A DNA stretch of 64,000 nucleotides from Zea mays (GCF_902167145.1 NC_050098.1:107670207-107734206), one strand, 5' to 3'; numbered from the stretch's first letter, positions 33,133 through 45,830 are shown. Notes: generated by a model not told the origin, from the sequence alone. Translations and numbers: made by a program.

Positions 33133-34224
33133 ATTCACCCAGTTTTCTTCATATTCTTGCCTGCTGCATTATTTGCCATGTTTCCCTTGCCTTGGCTGGA
33201 ACTTCCTGGGTTCTGCTGATTATTGGAGTTGTTCCGCTTCGGATATGGGCAGTCTTTGATGAAGTGTCCAGGCTTCCCACAATTAAAGCAACCAGTTGAT
33301 GAGCTCGGGAGTGCAGGGAAACGAGCACCAGTGGCACTCGGCTGAGTTGTTGAAGTGGGGGCAGTGGCAAGGCGGATGAATACATGTTGTTTAAAGGGGT
33401 AGGAGGGTGGACGTGGTGAAGAACGGTTTTGATTAAAAGGTCGGATCACCAACCTTCGTAGCTTCTCAGGCCCCTGGTTGGACCTGTCACCTCCATAGCC
33501 CTTTGACTTTCCTGGGCCTGCATACTTGGCTTCAACTGCTAGCGTCGTGTTGATAGCCCTACTGTAGGAGAGGTCGAGGCAGGTGGCCATCTTTCGCTGC
33601 AGTCGGTCATTGAGGCCTCTCATAAGACAATTTCTCTTCTTCAGGTCAGTGTTGACCTGGTCAATGGCGTACTGGGACAAATGATTGAACTTGTTGAGAT
33701 AACCTTGCTTAAGCTTCATAAATTCTTCTTGCTTCATATGGAGCACTCCTTCAGGAATGTAGTGCTCCCGAAATGCCAACTTATTCGTCCCAGGTAACTT
33801 GATGGCTAGCAGGCTGAATAGCCACATAATTTCCCCACCAGGTGCTTGCAGGGCCTCTTAACTGCTGCGCCGCAAATAAGGGCTTCTGAGTCTTCGTGCA
33901 TCGGAGAAGTCCAAACTTCTGCTCAATAACCCGGATCCATTCGTCAACTTCGAGGGGATCTTCAGCCTTGACAAATAGTGGGGGACGAGTTTCTGAGAAA
34001 TCTAAATATGAAGTTTTGCGGGGTCCTTGCGGATAAGCTCTCCCGCCTTGTTGTTGCAGTTGTTGTCCTGCCATTTTGCGAAGGAAGCGGGTGTTGTCCG
34101 CGGTCGCGGTGACCAAGGTGGTGATAGTCTCGGCCAGCGTGGGTGGAACCGGCGGTGGATTTGGTGCATCATCTTGGCCACGGGATGTGCCCGCGCCATC
34201 ATGTGAACGAGTTCGAGATGGCAT
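33133..34224 (-). pseudogene. gag: Chromovirus gag with CCHC knuckle (element X)
   Basis: Starts at ATG 34224 (MPSRTRSHDG). The capsid core follows (YLDFSETRPPLFVKAEDPLE to ASTWWGNY, about 34020-33830) and the frame is then lost by a two-base deletion near 33780. It resumes as FREHYIPEGVLHMKQEEFM, a basic linker, and a perfect zinc knuckle CFNCGKPGHFIKDCP (about 33290-33240, C-X2-C-X4-H-X4-C). The knuckle binds element RNA. Gag organisation fits Tekay/Del-like chromoviruses. The upstream ORF0 is in a separate reading frame. Confidence 0.82.
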
Positions 34225-34366
34225 CTAAAGCAAAGAAATATTTGAAAAATATCACATGCTGATACATACCATCATTTTACATTACATAAGAGGTAATGTT
34301 ACAAACTCGTAGTACAACATGACTACATTACCTATTCTACATTAACACTATTTCTAAACTATACTA

Positions 34367-34947
34367 CTAGTAGTAGTTATTATCCTTAGCAGCTTCGTTG
34401 TCAGGTGTAGGAGTCCATTCATCAGCCAGATTCATTGAAGGAGGGGGCTTGAAAAGATCCAGTTCCCCGCCAAACGCTTCACCTGCTGTTCCAGAAGGCC
34501 CAACTCCTATTCTGACAGGATCTGCAGGTACGTCAGGGTGCAGTCTCGAATACAATACATGAACTTCCTCATGCAATGTATTGCAGTACACCTACAAGTT
34601 ATCCACGACCGTGCTAAGCTCCTCCACACGGGCTCGAGCTTTGGCCTCTCGGTCCCAAGCAATGGAACGCGTGTTGACGACCTAGTCGAGTGCCAAATCT
34701 TGTTCGGCAAGCTCGTCTTGCAGATGTCGGATGTCAGTTCTTAGCTCATTTATGCGCTGACCATCCTCGACCCACACACTGTTTCTATGACGTAATTGCG
34801 TTCGAAGCTGCTCCACCTGAGCTTCCAGATCTCCGATGGGATCATTGCTATTGCTGCTACTATCCTCATGCCTTGGAGCTAGCTGATGGCGAGGCACACC
34901 AATTGGTCCAGTGGACTTGCCGCAGTTTTCCTTATGCGCAGCGGCAT
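34367..34947 (-). pseudogene. ORF0 upstream of gag, H3-tail-like N-terminus and coiled coil (element X)
   Basis: On the minus strand an ATG at 34947 lies about 230 bp after the primer-binding site and well before gag. Its first codons are damaged by a small insertion relative to the intact start at 52565, but the frame soon reads KSTGPIGVPRHQLAPRHE, colinear with that copy. Next comes a long heptad region (LEAQVEQLRTQL and INELRTDIRHLQDELAEQD, about 34840-34690), a clear coiled coil. After a stop and frame changes it ends with an acidic, Pro-rich tail (stop near 34367). The C-terminal tail has no family I know. Confidence 0.6.
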
Positions 34948-35175
34948 ATCTCCATAAGGGGGAAAATCTTATTAGTATAGTTTTTAACATGATGCATGCA
35001 TAATTACAAAATCAACCTTAGTTGATTCACAACCTTCTATACATGGCACTCTACTATCTGGTCTTAATATAAATATTTTAGAAGGTAGTTAGATAAGAAG
35101 GAAAGAAATTTTCTTAGGTAAGTCTTTGAAAATTCTTTTTGAAAATGCCTCATAACATCTGCAGAGATGGGCTTC

Positions 35176-35187
35176 GCTCCGATACCA
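35176..35187 (-). other. Primer-binding site of element X
   Basis: TGGTATCGGAGC on the minus strand lies two bases after the LTR end. It matches the initiator tRNA-Met type site TGGTATCAGAGC with one change. Confidence 0.8.
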
Positions 35188-35544
35188 GCTGTGATGGAAC
35201 CTCCCAAGTCATTAGGCCCACCTACAGTTATCCTTGTCCATCGGACTTCGGACAACCCTGCAGGTGCACCTGATCACTTGACAAGTTCAGGTATCTGAAT
35301 TCTTTACCTTGCCCAAGAGCGTTTCACCCGTCACACAGACATTACAACACATCGGAGGAACGAGTATGCAGAAACAGTTACAATAACTTACTTTATAATA
35401 AAGTATAGAAAGAGTAGTATTATTACAGAACAAGGCAAATTTAGGAGTGCTGGAGTAATATTATTACATAACTTGGGAGTCAAAAACCCCTCCCGATAAA
35501 CAGTAAAAAGTTTTTCTTAAAGGAGGACACTTCCTCCCGAGGCT

Positions 35545-36785
35545 TCAGTCTTGATTTTCTTCCTTAGGCACCACCTTGGAACAAAAGCAACAAAAATTTG
35601 CTGCTTCTTCACCTAAAACAACATGGGACAAAGCCCTGAGTATGAAGTGTACTTTCGCAAGTCTTACCCGTCAAAATAAAAGACTCTCAAGGATATGCTG
35701 GCTTTAAGGGAGTCAAGGGAAGGCTTAATCAAGAATCAAGACTCTTGTTTGCAAAAATGCTTACTAATAGTGGATCCTTAAAAATCCAGTTTGATTAGCA
35801 AGTTAAGTCATTACCTGAGTCTAGAGTTCGTTCTACCCTAGTTCAATCACTTGACCTATACTAGCCAATTTCTTATCAACCCTTCTATTTCACTGGAATG
35901 CTACATGTAAGTCAGTGACCAAGTCTTCATGTCCGAGAAGTAACGGCGATCCGAATCGATTATCACTCAGCTGAGGATCTCCAATCACATGACATATGTA
36001 GCACTTAACCCTTGCATATGTCAACTCGCCACCGGGGTTCTTAAGACCAGATCAGGTTCACGCCAACCGAGAGCACAGATACACCATCGTCCAGCCTTGT
36101 GCCACGGAGGGTACACGCTACTCTCGCCATCTCTGCACTCCCATTGCGTGTTATCTTATTCTAGTATTAGTCTGCCTGAGGCAAAGCTTACCCATGATGA
36201 GGCATGTGACCAGTTAAAGGGTCCTCGGTCAGCAGGCCTACATCGAGACGGTCCTTAATTGACTCAGACGGAGACACTACACCGAGACTCTCTTCTCGTG
36301 CAAGTCACCAACCCGGTCTCAGCTTTATCATTTAACCCAAAGTTTGGTACCTGGCAGAGGTACATCTTTTCCGATGTTGAACCCATCAAGGCTATGATGG
36401 ATCCACCATCAAGTTTTATTTTAAAAAACATCCCACCGACTTGAAGCATCATCTTTTGTTAAAACAAAACATTTTGTTTTTCTAGAGCAAAGCTAAGCAT
36501 AAGAAAAACCTTTTTGTAAAATAGGGGATTAAGGAGAAGTAATCAAATCCAAGGAAGGAAATGCAGCAACTGGTTTAGCACACCACTCCTATCACCTAAT
36601 GCATCAAGTAAGTGAGAAAGATTTTAAAATAGCAAGGAGGTGGCAAATGCACCGGGGCTTGCCTTGTGTTATAGGTGAGTCAGGCTCTGCTCCACATATG
36701 TCAAAATAAAAGCAGTTTCTGGCCAGTGGTTCTTTAGGTGGTGGTGTAGTCCTTGTTTCTTCAACTTCTATCTCTTCTTCGTTTT
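35545..36785 (-). CDS. Putative split mini-ORF in LTR X
   Basis: Exon 1 (36785 to 36663) opens ENEEEIEVEE and contains FYFDICGAEPDSPITQ, ending at donor ACACAAG|GCAAGC. Exon 2 (35612 to 35545) follows acceptor TTGTTTTAG and reads GEEAANFCCFCSKVVPKEE to a TGA at 35545-35547. The intron is phase 1 and 1,050 bp. The homologous LTR at 43392 keeps the same two peptides with mostly conservative changes, in particular DICG, FCCFCSKVVPKEE and the stop position (both exon 2 pieces are 68 nt). Conservation of sense and splice sites argues for past selection. Function unknown; the Cys pattern could bind metal. Confidence 0.6.
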
Positions 36786-37910
36786 CTATATATCACATAT
36801 ATATAATCATGAATGCCCATGAAATGCTTATGAGGATGCAAAGATAATAAAGATATATTATCTTAGGTCTTGAATATAATTTTCCTTCACGGGTCCCCGG
36901 GAAACTAAGGTTTTTGGAGTCTATAGTGAAGTTTATAGGGCAGGAGACTAGTGTTTTGGGTTCTATGTACCAAATATAGTCCAAATTATGCCAAACTTTA
37001 TGCAAGGCTTCTAAATAATATTTGAAGCTTACCCAAAAAGTTTAGTGATTTTTGAAGTCATTAAACAATTTCTAAAACTCCAGGAGTATAAGTTTTAACT
37101 ATTTTAAATACTCCATAATTCCTTATTTGGACTAAAAATTATAAAACTATTTTTATTAAATACTATAGAAAATCAGGAGCCTAGCAAAATTGGTCTGGTA
37201 TTTTTAGAAATTTTCTATAATTTTCTAGGAATTCTCTAACTCTGGTAGAAAAGGAAAAAGAAAAAGATTCTACAGTGTTGGGCTGAAACCGGCCCAATAT
37301 GGCCCATGCCCAGGCAAAGCCGCGCGCGCCCGCGCCCGCGCTGCTGGTCTTGCGAAAAGGCCCTTGACGTTTTAAATAACTTGAACAGTGTCCAACAGAC
37401 TATTCCCTGTGTCACTGACACCTTACAAAAACCCCCTTCTAGTTCTGTTTCTTCTCTAACTCGACCCCTAGGCCACGGCGCGCTCACCGCCGACCACCCA
37501 GATGCTCGGACCATCCAAGACTGACGGTGACTACCCAAATTAACTACGGGGCGAGTATTACCGACCCGAGGTGACCCTAGAACAGGTTCTAATTGGATTA
37601 ATCCGACCCTGCATTTGCCTGACCACGGTGATGGCGAACACCGTACACAGACCAAGATGTTCCGGTTGATTAAGTGGGGTCAAGCTCAATGGGTCAAGCA
37701 GACGACGATCGCAAGCATGTGTAGGTGCTAAAACACGGACTAGAAGAGCGACGGCGGACCTGGAGGCGGCTGGTCACATCACGACGTCTCATGGTGGCGC
37801 AGATAGATGATTTGGGGGAAGAATGAAATTCTCCGTCTATGGTGGCTAATTGAAGGTGGGAATGGGTGCTCTGGCTTCATGATAACATGGCGCAATAGAC
37901 CGAGTCATCA

Positions 37911-37920
37911 ATATATAAGG
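37911..37920 (-). promoter_or_regulatory. TATA-like box of LTR X
   Basis: CCTTATATAT on the minus strand, at the boundary between the U3-like part and a GC-rich leader-like block. Confidence 0.4.
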
Positions 37921-39369
37921 GCGCTAAGCGGTGGTGTCCAATTTTGAAAGGGAAGACCGGTGGCCGAGAGGAGAGGTGAGTCACCGGCGTGAACTATCTT
38001 GGTGTTCCCCGGGGTAATGCCTCCGACGACGAACTGACCTCCTACGGATATCTACTGCGACGTGGTAGATCTTCTAAGCACGTGGCGTGGCTACGATCGA
38101 CGGTGAACTCTGACGAGGACACCTCTGTCCAATGCACGACAAGTGTCACAGTGAACAGTCCGACGATAAGTCTCTATCTCTTTCCCGAGTTGAGATCTTT
38201 CCTTGTCCACGGTTATCCGCAAGTCACGGCACACGAATCACGATGATCGACGTCAATCGCGGCGAAGGGTCACCAGCGGCGAGATGCTCTGTATCAAAGA
38301 TATTTCTGCTACTGTACCATTGGAATCTCTGTTTGAAGCGCTTGATAGAGCAGAAGGAAGCGCCAAGATCTTTAATTTTTATGTGAGCACTTGCTAATCT
38401 TCTTGTAAGAGATTTGTAGCTCTATAAACCCACAACAATTCTGCTATTGTGATCTGGCTTATCTTCTCACTCCTTTGAACAAGAATCGAGTTCCAAGTTG
38501 ATCAATTCTCACTGCTAATAAAAATTCATGCCATAAGGTGACTGACAGCAATACTTTTGGCCCCTTTTACTCCACTTTTTATACAACATCAGTGCTTAGT
38601 CACTTAATCAAATTTGTTCTCTTGTGATAACTCTGTAAGTTTGATGTGTTGACCCTAGGCAAATTCCTCATAATTTGAAAGATACAGGGTTCTAAAGTTG
38701 GTCCAAATGCACTGATTTTCAGACTTAGCCATATGATCACAAGAGTGGCCTTTTTGCATTTAGGCCCAAATCTCATGGTTTCTTTTGCAAATCTTCAAAT
38801 ATGTGAACCATATGACTTGAGGTACCCTAATTCCATGGTTTTTGCACTTAGGTCCAAAAGTGGGCAACATTTGCATATAACCCTCTAGGGTTTCAGTCCA
38901 GGGTTTTCCAGGGGTCTATTTAGGGTTTTTGGTACTTCTAGGGTTTGGATGCCACTTAAGTCCATTAATGGTGACATTTTATGATCATTACTAATAAATT
39001 TTGAAGTTTTCTCTTATTTAGGCTTTGTTTACTCTTCTGAGCCCAGTTTAGGGTTAAGTACCCTACTCTAGGGTTTTACCCATGACCAACCACATCAATA
39101 GAACTTATTTAAAATTTTTGCCTAGTGAATGCATTCTAAATGTAACAATCACATGATATGCTAATGCACATGATGTTATGCTCAAGTTTTAGTGGCAGTA
39201 ACACCAGGGGTGTTACAAAGAGGGGCCCGCAACTAGGCTGTAGCGCTGGACTGTCCGGTGTGCACCAGACAGTCTGGCAATGGTCGGATCCAATGGTCGA
39301 CTGCTACAGACCCCAATGGTCGGCTGACGTGGCCAGGGCACCGGACAGTGAACAGTGCATGTCCGGTGT

Positions 39370-42300
39370 TGTAATACCCAAATAATGAGAGTGTTAGAAT
39401 GTATCAGAAATGAGAAATGTAAATAGTCCATTTGACCACTTGTGTTGTTATTCTCATTTTTGCATATAACAAACCATGGGATTAACCCTGACTACCAATA
39501 AATATACTAAATAAAAGAATGGTGTATCATGATGGAGTTCAATTTCTTGTGCATTTAATGATAAAAAGATAACCATAATAAAAACACATTAATAATGAAA
39601 AGGGAATTTTGACCTAAATTTGAAACTTAGAATTTGAAAAAGGAGAGAAAAGAAAAGAGAAAGAATATAAAAATATAAACAATATATATAGATAAATATA
39701 TCTCCAAATTGGTACTTCTTATGGCGCAATATAATCTGAGGATAAGTTTGTCACAAGTTTGAATTTAAACTAGGAATTAAATTTGAATTGGAAAGGGAGA
39801 AAAGGAAATAGAAAAAAAGAAATAAAAAGAAAAAGACAAAACCCCGTATGGGCCTGCGGACTACCAAATCAGCCCAACCGTGCGGCCCATCTAGCCATAC
39901 TCGCGCTGTTAGGGGATATCTGCACCGACAAGCGGGGCCGACTCGTCAGACCTCTGGCTCATGTGTTCCATGGGAGAGGCTGTGCGGTGGGCCAAGGCGG
40001 TCAGCTCGATCTTCTCTCCCTCCCAACAGAATCGCCGCGCATGGCGGGCGGGCGCTGGGATCCGTTCGACTCGACAGGTCCGCGCTGGAGGAATTGATCG
40101 AGGGCCACATTGTCATGAGCACCGAGCGGAGAGTTGAAAGGAGATCGCCGCCGCCGCGGTACCTCCTCTACACCATCGTCCAATGCGCCGGCATTGGCCG
40201 TGGCGTTTTGCCAAGTCCTGGGGTGTGTGGTTGGCGATTTGCCAGAGACGATTCGTGCGCCAACGCCTTGGAATCGCTCGCCGGAGTTGGTCCTCCGCGG
40301 TGGTCCGCCTCGCCGTGTGGCTGACCCCCCTTCACAACGCCGTTGACGGTAATAACCCTCGCAGTCGACTTACCATGCTTTCCTGTATGTTTAGCCGCCA
40401 CCATTTGAGTTCGTAACCGCGTGCTGGAACTGGGACTGTATGCCGGCGTCGTCGCCACCATGACCGACCGACGAGCCACTGAGTTCATCGGACCTGGGGA
40501 GCGAGGCGTGTGGTGGCCATCGATCTCCTATCGGACGACCCTTGCGCGCAACCTTGAGTATTCTTACTAAGTTTGGAGGGTGGGGATCTCATCGTACCTA
40601 ATCAAATCCGCACCGTTGGATCTGGATCCGTGCGCCTATGTTGCGTACCAGTTCAAATGTTGGCGGCCCTAATCCGTGTCGTCCGCTTGCGATCGGGCGG
40701 CCATGATCTGTCCTTACTGGTTCGGCTATAGAATTTGTAAAGAAGCCGTTACAATTTGAAAGAATAAAGCCGCAATCCATAGTCAGGGTTGCCTAAGTCT
40801 AGGTACAATTGGCACCAGAACCCATGTGTTTTCTAGAATTTGGTGCCCAATCCAAAGATCAGAGAATGTAGAAAAATAATTATAGAAATTGATTTTTAGT
40901 ACGAAAATAAATCCAGAAACTTGTAAAAATCATATTTAATCCATTTTAGCTCCAAATTGATCCATTCCAATTTCTAAAATTTTGTAATATTAATGTTTAT
41001 CACCTAGAGTCTCTGTTTTGGACATGAAAACAATAGTAAAATTAATTTCTCACTTAATCGTATATCAAGCACATTAAACCTTTGGAAATTCATAACGTAA
41101 AATTCATAATTCCAAAATTAATGATTCCTTTTTCTAGGATTTTATTTTAATGTGTAGATTATTATTATGTATTTTTTTACATGTTTGTTGTGATGTTAAT
41201 TTTTTCTATACTATGTATGTTTGTATTGATGCGAGTAGACGAGCAAGCTACTGAGGATCCTGGTGCCCAGCAGATAGAAGTTGCTGAGCAGGAGCTCATT
41301 GAAGGTAAGTTGTGCCCTTGATCACTTCCTTTTTACCTAGTCATGTTCTTATTAATCATAATGATCTGCATAGGTTAATGTTGATGGGATCCAATAGGTT
41401 ACCCTATTTTTGGCTATCTTTATACCTTGTTTTACCACTAAATATTTTTGGGTAGTATATGCTATTGCTTTATGTGGTTTTGGGTATGGAGATATACATC
41501 ACTCATTGTTACACCTTTGTTATCAGTTATTATTTACTGTTCATGATAAGATCATTATGTTAATGGGAACATGGAGAACCACTCGGGAAAACAGTGCTAC
41601 CACAAGGGTGGTATGGGACGCCCTTGGCTGATTAACTAGGAAAGCTAGTGGATGACTACCTTACCCGAAAGGGGCAAGGGCAGTAGGGGAGTGGTCAATG
41701 TAGGGAGGTCCTTGGGTTGATTTTGCTGTGATGGCGGTCAGGCGAGGGATTCCTGCACTGGAGCTTCCTAGAACTGTAGCGAGTTTTCGGAAGCTAGTGA
41801 AACTTTGTAAAGGCCTTGTAGTGGTACCCTGTCTCGCTTCCTTGGTAGAGGTCTATGGGGTCCGATCAACCCATGGCAAATGAGTAACACGACTTGTGGG
41901 TAAAGATGCGCAACCTCTGCAGAGTGTAAAACTGGTATACTAGCCGTGCTCACGGTCATGAGCAGCTCGGACACTCACATGATTAATGTATGGAATTAAA
42001 TTCAATTTGTCATTTGCATCACATTGGGATTATTTTATTATTACTTTTACTTGTTATTACTATGGTTTGGTATTTACTTACACTTAGTAATTGCTATTAA
42101 AATGTTGACCAACTTATAAAAGCAATGCTCAGCTGAAACCTTTATTTTATTGATCAGCCTTACACTTCACATGAACTCCCACATTTGGTGAGTTCATGCA
42201 CATTATTCCCCACAACTTGTTGAGCGATGAACATGTGTGAGCTCACTCTTGCTGTCTCACACCCCCCACAGGAGAAGAACATGTGGTCAAAGAGGAGCTG

Positions 42301-42541
42301 CCTAACACTGAGGCTTTCGACTTGATCTAGGTGGCGTTTCCCAGTCAGCTTTGTGGCGCCAGGGAATAATATTTAGTTCGCTTTATCTTATGATTTATTT
42401 TTGTAAGACTTCTGCTATGTAATAGGTACATTTATGATATTTATGACATTTATCTCTATGCACTCGGTTCTTATATGTGTTGTCTTCTCTGACGCATATA
42501 TGAGAAGCACCCGGCTTTGTTCCTTAAAACCGGGTGTGACA
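39370..42541 (+). mobile_element. Solo LTR of type Y, 3,172 bp
   Basis: It starts TGTAATACCCAAA, ends CCGGGTGTGACA, and is flanked by a perfect 5-bp duplication GGTGT (39365-39369 and 42542-42546). No internal region is present, so it arose by recombination between two LTRs of one element. Sequence order matches LTR Y at 23199-31840. Confidence 0.9.
41229..42330 (+). CDS. Putative split mini-ORF in the type Y solo LTR
   Basis: Exon 1 (41229-41304) opens with ATG, reads VDEQATEDPGAQQIEVAEQE and ends at donor GAAG|GTAAGT, the strongest donor consensus here. Exon 2 (42272-42330) follows a pyrimidine-rich acceptor CCCCCCACAG and reads EEHVVKEELPNTEAFDLI to TAG. Joined in phase 1 they keep one frame of 44 codons. 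The intron is 967 bp. This is the cleanest copy: start, both splice sites, frame and stop are all intact. The product would be strongly acidic with no known domain. Expression is inference. Confidence 0.6.
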
Positions 42542-44693
42542 GGTGTGCATCGGACTGTCTGGTGCGCTCGTCGACAGAAACAACAACTTTCTGTCCAACA
42601 GCTATAATTGAGGGGGAAGGCTATAAATACCCCCCAACTGGCCATTTGAATGTGTGGGAGCCTAAGAAACATACCAATGCATATTGTAGACATTTCGAAG
42701 TGCTCAAACACCCAAGTGCTTAATAGAATCACTTGGTGACTAGTGTAGGTGCTTTGTGAAGTGCTTAGGTTAGTTAGATCGCATTAGCGCTTGCTCTAGG
42801 TGAATCCTAGTTAGTTGAGTGAGTTTAGAAAAACCACACAACCCCTCGGCTCTTGCGCGAGCCGTTGTAATTGTACCGAGTGGGGCGAGAGTCTTGCGAG
42901 ACCGTGACAACCAAGTTTGTGTCATGCCCGCCACCATGTACAGAAGGGAACGAGGCCCATGGCGTTTCAGCCAGAAGCTTGATAGTGGAGACGGTGGGGA
43001 GCGTCCGTGAGGAGCCAGAAGCGGTGCACGACTTACGTGTGGAGAAGGCCTGTGGTTCTCTGCGGAGTTACTCGACCGAGGTGCTTGGCCCTCGTGTGTG
43101 CTTCCTTTTGCGTAGGGGCACCAACGAGGATTAGTCGAGACCTTGCGTGGTTCTGGATACCTCAGTAAAAATACTGGTGTCATTCACGAGAATTTGCATC
43201 TCTACCTAGTTCTTTACCTTTCTCATTTACATTAAGCATTTAAGTTTCAATCTTGTCTTTGTGGTTATATTATTTAGATTGAACCTTAGCCTTTGCGGTA
43301 GAGATAGAAACACTTAGACAAAACCTAGTTTGCACATTCAAGATTATTTATTTGCATAGGTTTTGCTCTAGGGATTTATTTGTGGCCTAGCTGTAACACC
43401 CCTGGTGTTACTGGCACTAAAACTTGAGCATGACATCATATGCATTGACATTTCATTGTGTTGTTACACCTAGAATGCATTCACTAGGTAAAAATTTCAA
43501 AACAAGTTGTGACGTGATGATGTGGAATGTGCTTAACCCTAGGGTAGGGTACTTAACCCTAGGATTTGGGCATATAGGTAATAATAAGCCCAAAAGGAGT
43601 AAAATCTCAAAGGTCTTTGGAAACACCCAAAAGAGATTAAGAGTGATGGATTTGAGTGGCACAAAGACCCTAGTATGCCCAAACACCTAAAAGAAGTCCT
43701 AGAAAACCCTAATTGGAACCCTAGGGGGTGAATTTAAATTCTATTCACTTTTGGACCAAAGTGCAAATATCAAAGTGATAGGACACCAAAAACGAAGTAA
43801 CTTTCACATTGAAGGATTTTCATGTCGTGTGAAGAAATTTGGACTTATTTGCAAAAAGACCCAAGAATCCCCAAGTGGCCAAGTCTGAATTTCAGTGGAA
43901 TTGGGTCAACTTTGCAGCCTTGTGTCTCTGAATTCATAAGGATTTTGCCCTAGGTCAACACATCAAATTTGTAGAGCTATGATAGGGGTACAACTTTGCT
44001 TAAGTGACTGAGCCTTGATGTTGTACAAAAATTGAAGTTAGTTGGACTTGAAGTTGGGCTGTCAGTCAGCCATAAGGCTGAATTCTGACTAACAGTGAAG
44101 TCAGATGAACTTTGAGATCAGTTTTGAGTAGGATTCAGTGACTATTTGATTGTGGATGCTATACCAAAATTAAAGATGGATTATTGGATAACAAGTTTGC
44201 TACAGACAGATGATCAAGTCGCTACATAAAAATTGGAGAAAAACATCCCTCAAATTGCTCTGTCAGATGCTCTGATAGAGATCGCTATGGTACAATACCT
44301 GCAAAAGATCGCTGGTGCACTGAACCTCACCGCTGGTGACTCCCGCGCTTGGATTCGTGCCAGCGCTGCAATTTGTGCCCGGTGGCACGCTGATAACTTT
44401 GCGGGGTGAAAGATCTTTGGCAAGAGATGAAGATGGGACACTGTGGTCGCTTTGTCACTGTGCCCACTTGCGCCGCGACGTGGCCACGCAACCATCGCCG
44501 TCGTGCCGTCGTTCCTCGCGGTCATGCCATGCCGTCAACCATTTCACCACGTCGCAATAGACCGCAGTAGATAGCCAGTCTATCACCAAAGTCATTACCT
44601 CAGTGAAAGCCACGACAACTTGCGCTAGTGAACTCCCTCCCTCCTCGGCCGATAACGCATCTTCTCAAAATTTGGCGCCACCGCTGATAACCA

Positions 44694-44701
44694 CTATAAA
44701 T
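44694..44701 (+). promoter_or_regulatory. TATA box of the + strand type X LTR
   Basis: CACTATAAATTG lies about 1.3 kb into the LTR and before a GC-rich leader-like block, the position where R should begin. Confidence 0.55.
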
Positions 44702-45830
44702 TGAGCGTTCGGCTAGCTCCATTAGGATGTTACGTGTCCAGTACACCAGTCCTCACCTCCAATTAGCCACCGTAGCTCATGAATTTCAACTTCCCCCAAT
44801 TCGGTTCTCCACGCCGTCGTGAACCACAGCGCCATGGACCGCCGTCTCCAGATCCGTTCACATCCTCCGTACCCTCGTTTCAGCACCCTTGCATGCTAAG
44901 GATGATTCTCGGCCCAACCAATTGAACTAGACCACGCTAGATCACCGGGAACACCTCGATTTCCCCTCAGGTTTCGTCGTCGTCGTGGGAAGAAAGACTT
45001 TGGGCCGGAATTGTGCAATTGATGGTCGGATTAGAGTCGCTAGGGGTGGAAATAGGTATCGACCGAGTTAGGGCATCAGTCGTTGTGTGTCTCGGTCGGT
45101 ACATGCTCACCGGAGGGCATGCTCATCGCCGTTCGCTGTCGGGGACTTGGGTCTGCGAAGAAATAGAAGTGAGGGGCCTAAGTGAGAATGTCAGAGAGAC
45201 AATGAATAGTGGCTAGGGATTCTTTACTAGTTATTTGAACAACTAGGGTCCTCTACGCAAAGTTGACAGCGCGGGCGCGCGCGAGCGCATTTTCCTCGTC
45301 CGTGGGCTGAGTTGGGCTGGTTTGAGCCCATTACTGTTTAATCTTTTTTTTTCTTTTCTTTTTCTACCAGGCTTAGGAAACATGTAGAAAATTCTAGAAA
45401 AATGATAAAATCAAGAGACCAATTTTACTAGACTCCTAAATTCCTCTAGTATTTAATAAAAATAATTCCAAAATTTTAAGTCTCAATCATGAATTATTTA
45501 GCAACTAAAGGTGCCTAAACCTAGTCTTTTAGAATTTTAGAATTTGATTACTAGATCCAAAAATCATAAAACATTTTGGGTAAGCTCAATATAATAATCA
45601 AAGCCCTTGGGTAAAGTTTGGCATGTTTTGGACATTATTTGATCCCAAACCCAAAACCCTAGCTTCCTAGAATAGGACTTTCTTAACCCTGGTAGGATAT
45701 TAACCCAGGAAACCCTAGTGACTTAGAAGTACCGTGAAGTTATATCCAAGATATAACTTACTGTGTTCTATCATAGCTTCATGTTCATAGCATCACATGG
45801 GCATTTATGTATGTATATTGTTATGTTTAG

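Larger units (their letters stand above)
35190..39217 (-). repeat. Chromovirus 5' LTR (type X), 4,028 bp
   Basis: Minus strand: starts TGTAACACCCCTGG at 39217, ends GGTTCCATCACA at 35190 beside the PBS. It is the counterpart of the + strand LTR at 43392-52311 (4,027 bp after removing its insertion). U3 carries several AAACCCTA-type telo-box motifs (about 38870-39090). A TATA-like stretch lies at 37911-37920. It does not resemble the LTR at the other end of the internal region (type Y). Confidence 0.85.
39218..43391 (+). repeat. Partial LTR (type H) carrying a solo LTR
   Basis: The pieces 39218-39369 and 42547-43391 join across a solo LTR. They contain paired motifs of the GGACTGTC(C/T)GGTG type, a TATA box (CTATAAATAC, 42621-42630) and a leader with NNCACTTGGTGA phrases familiar from maize LTRs, perhaps Sirevirus-like. 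No LTR end is visible: the left is cut by element X and the right by the element at 43392. Orientation + from the TATA box. Confidence 0.5.

Noticed and set aside
38870..39090. Interstitial telomere repeat
   Set aside because: TAGGGTTT units are spaced irregularly and are not a tandem TTTAGGG array; telo-box promoter motifs fit better.
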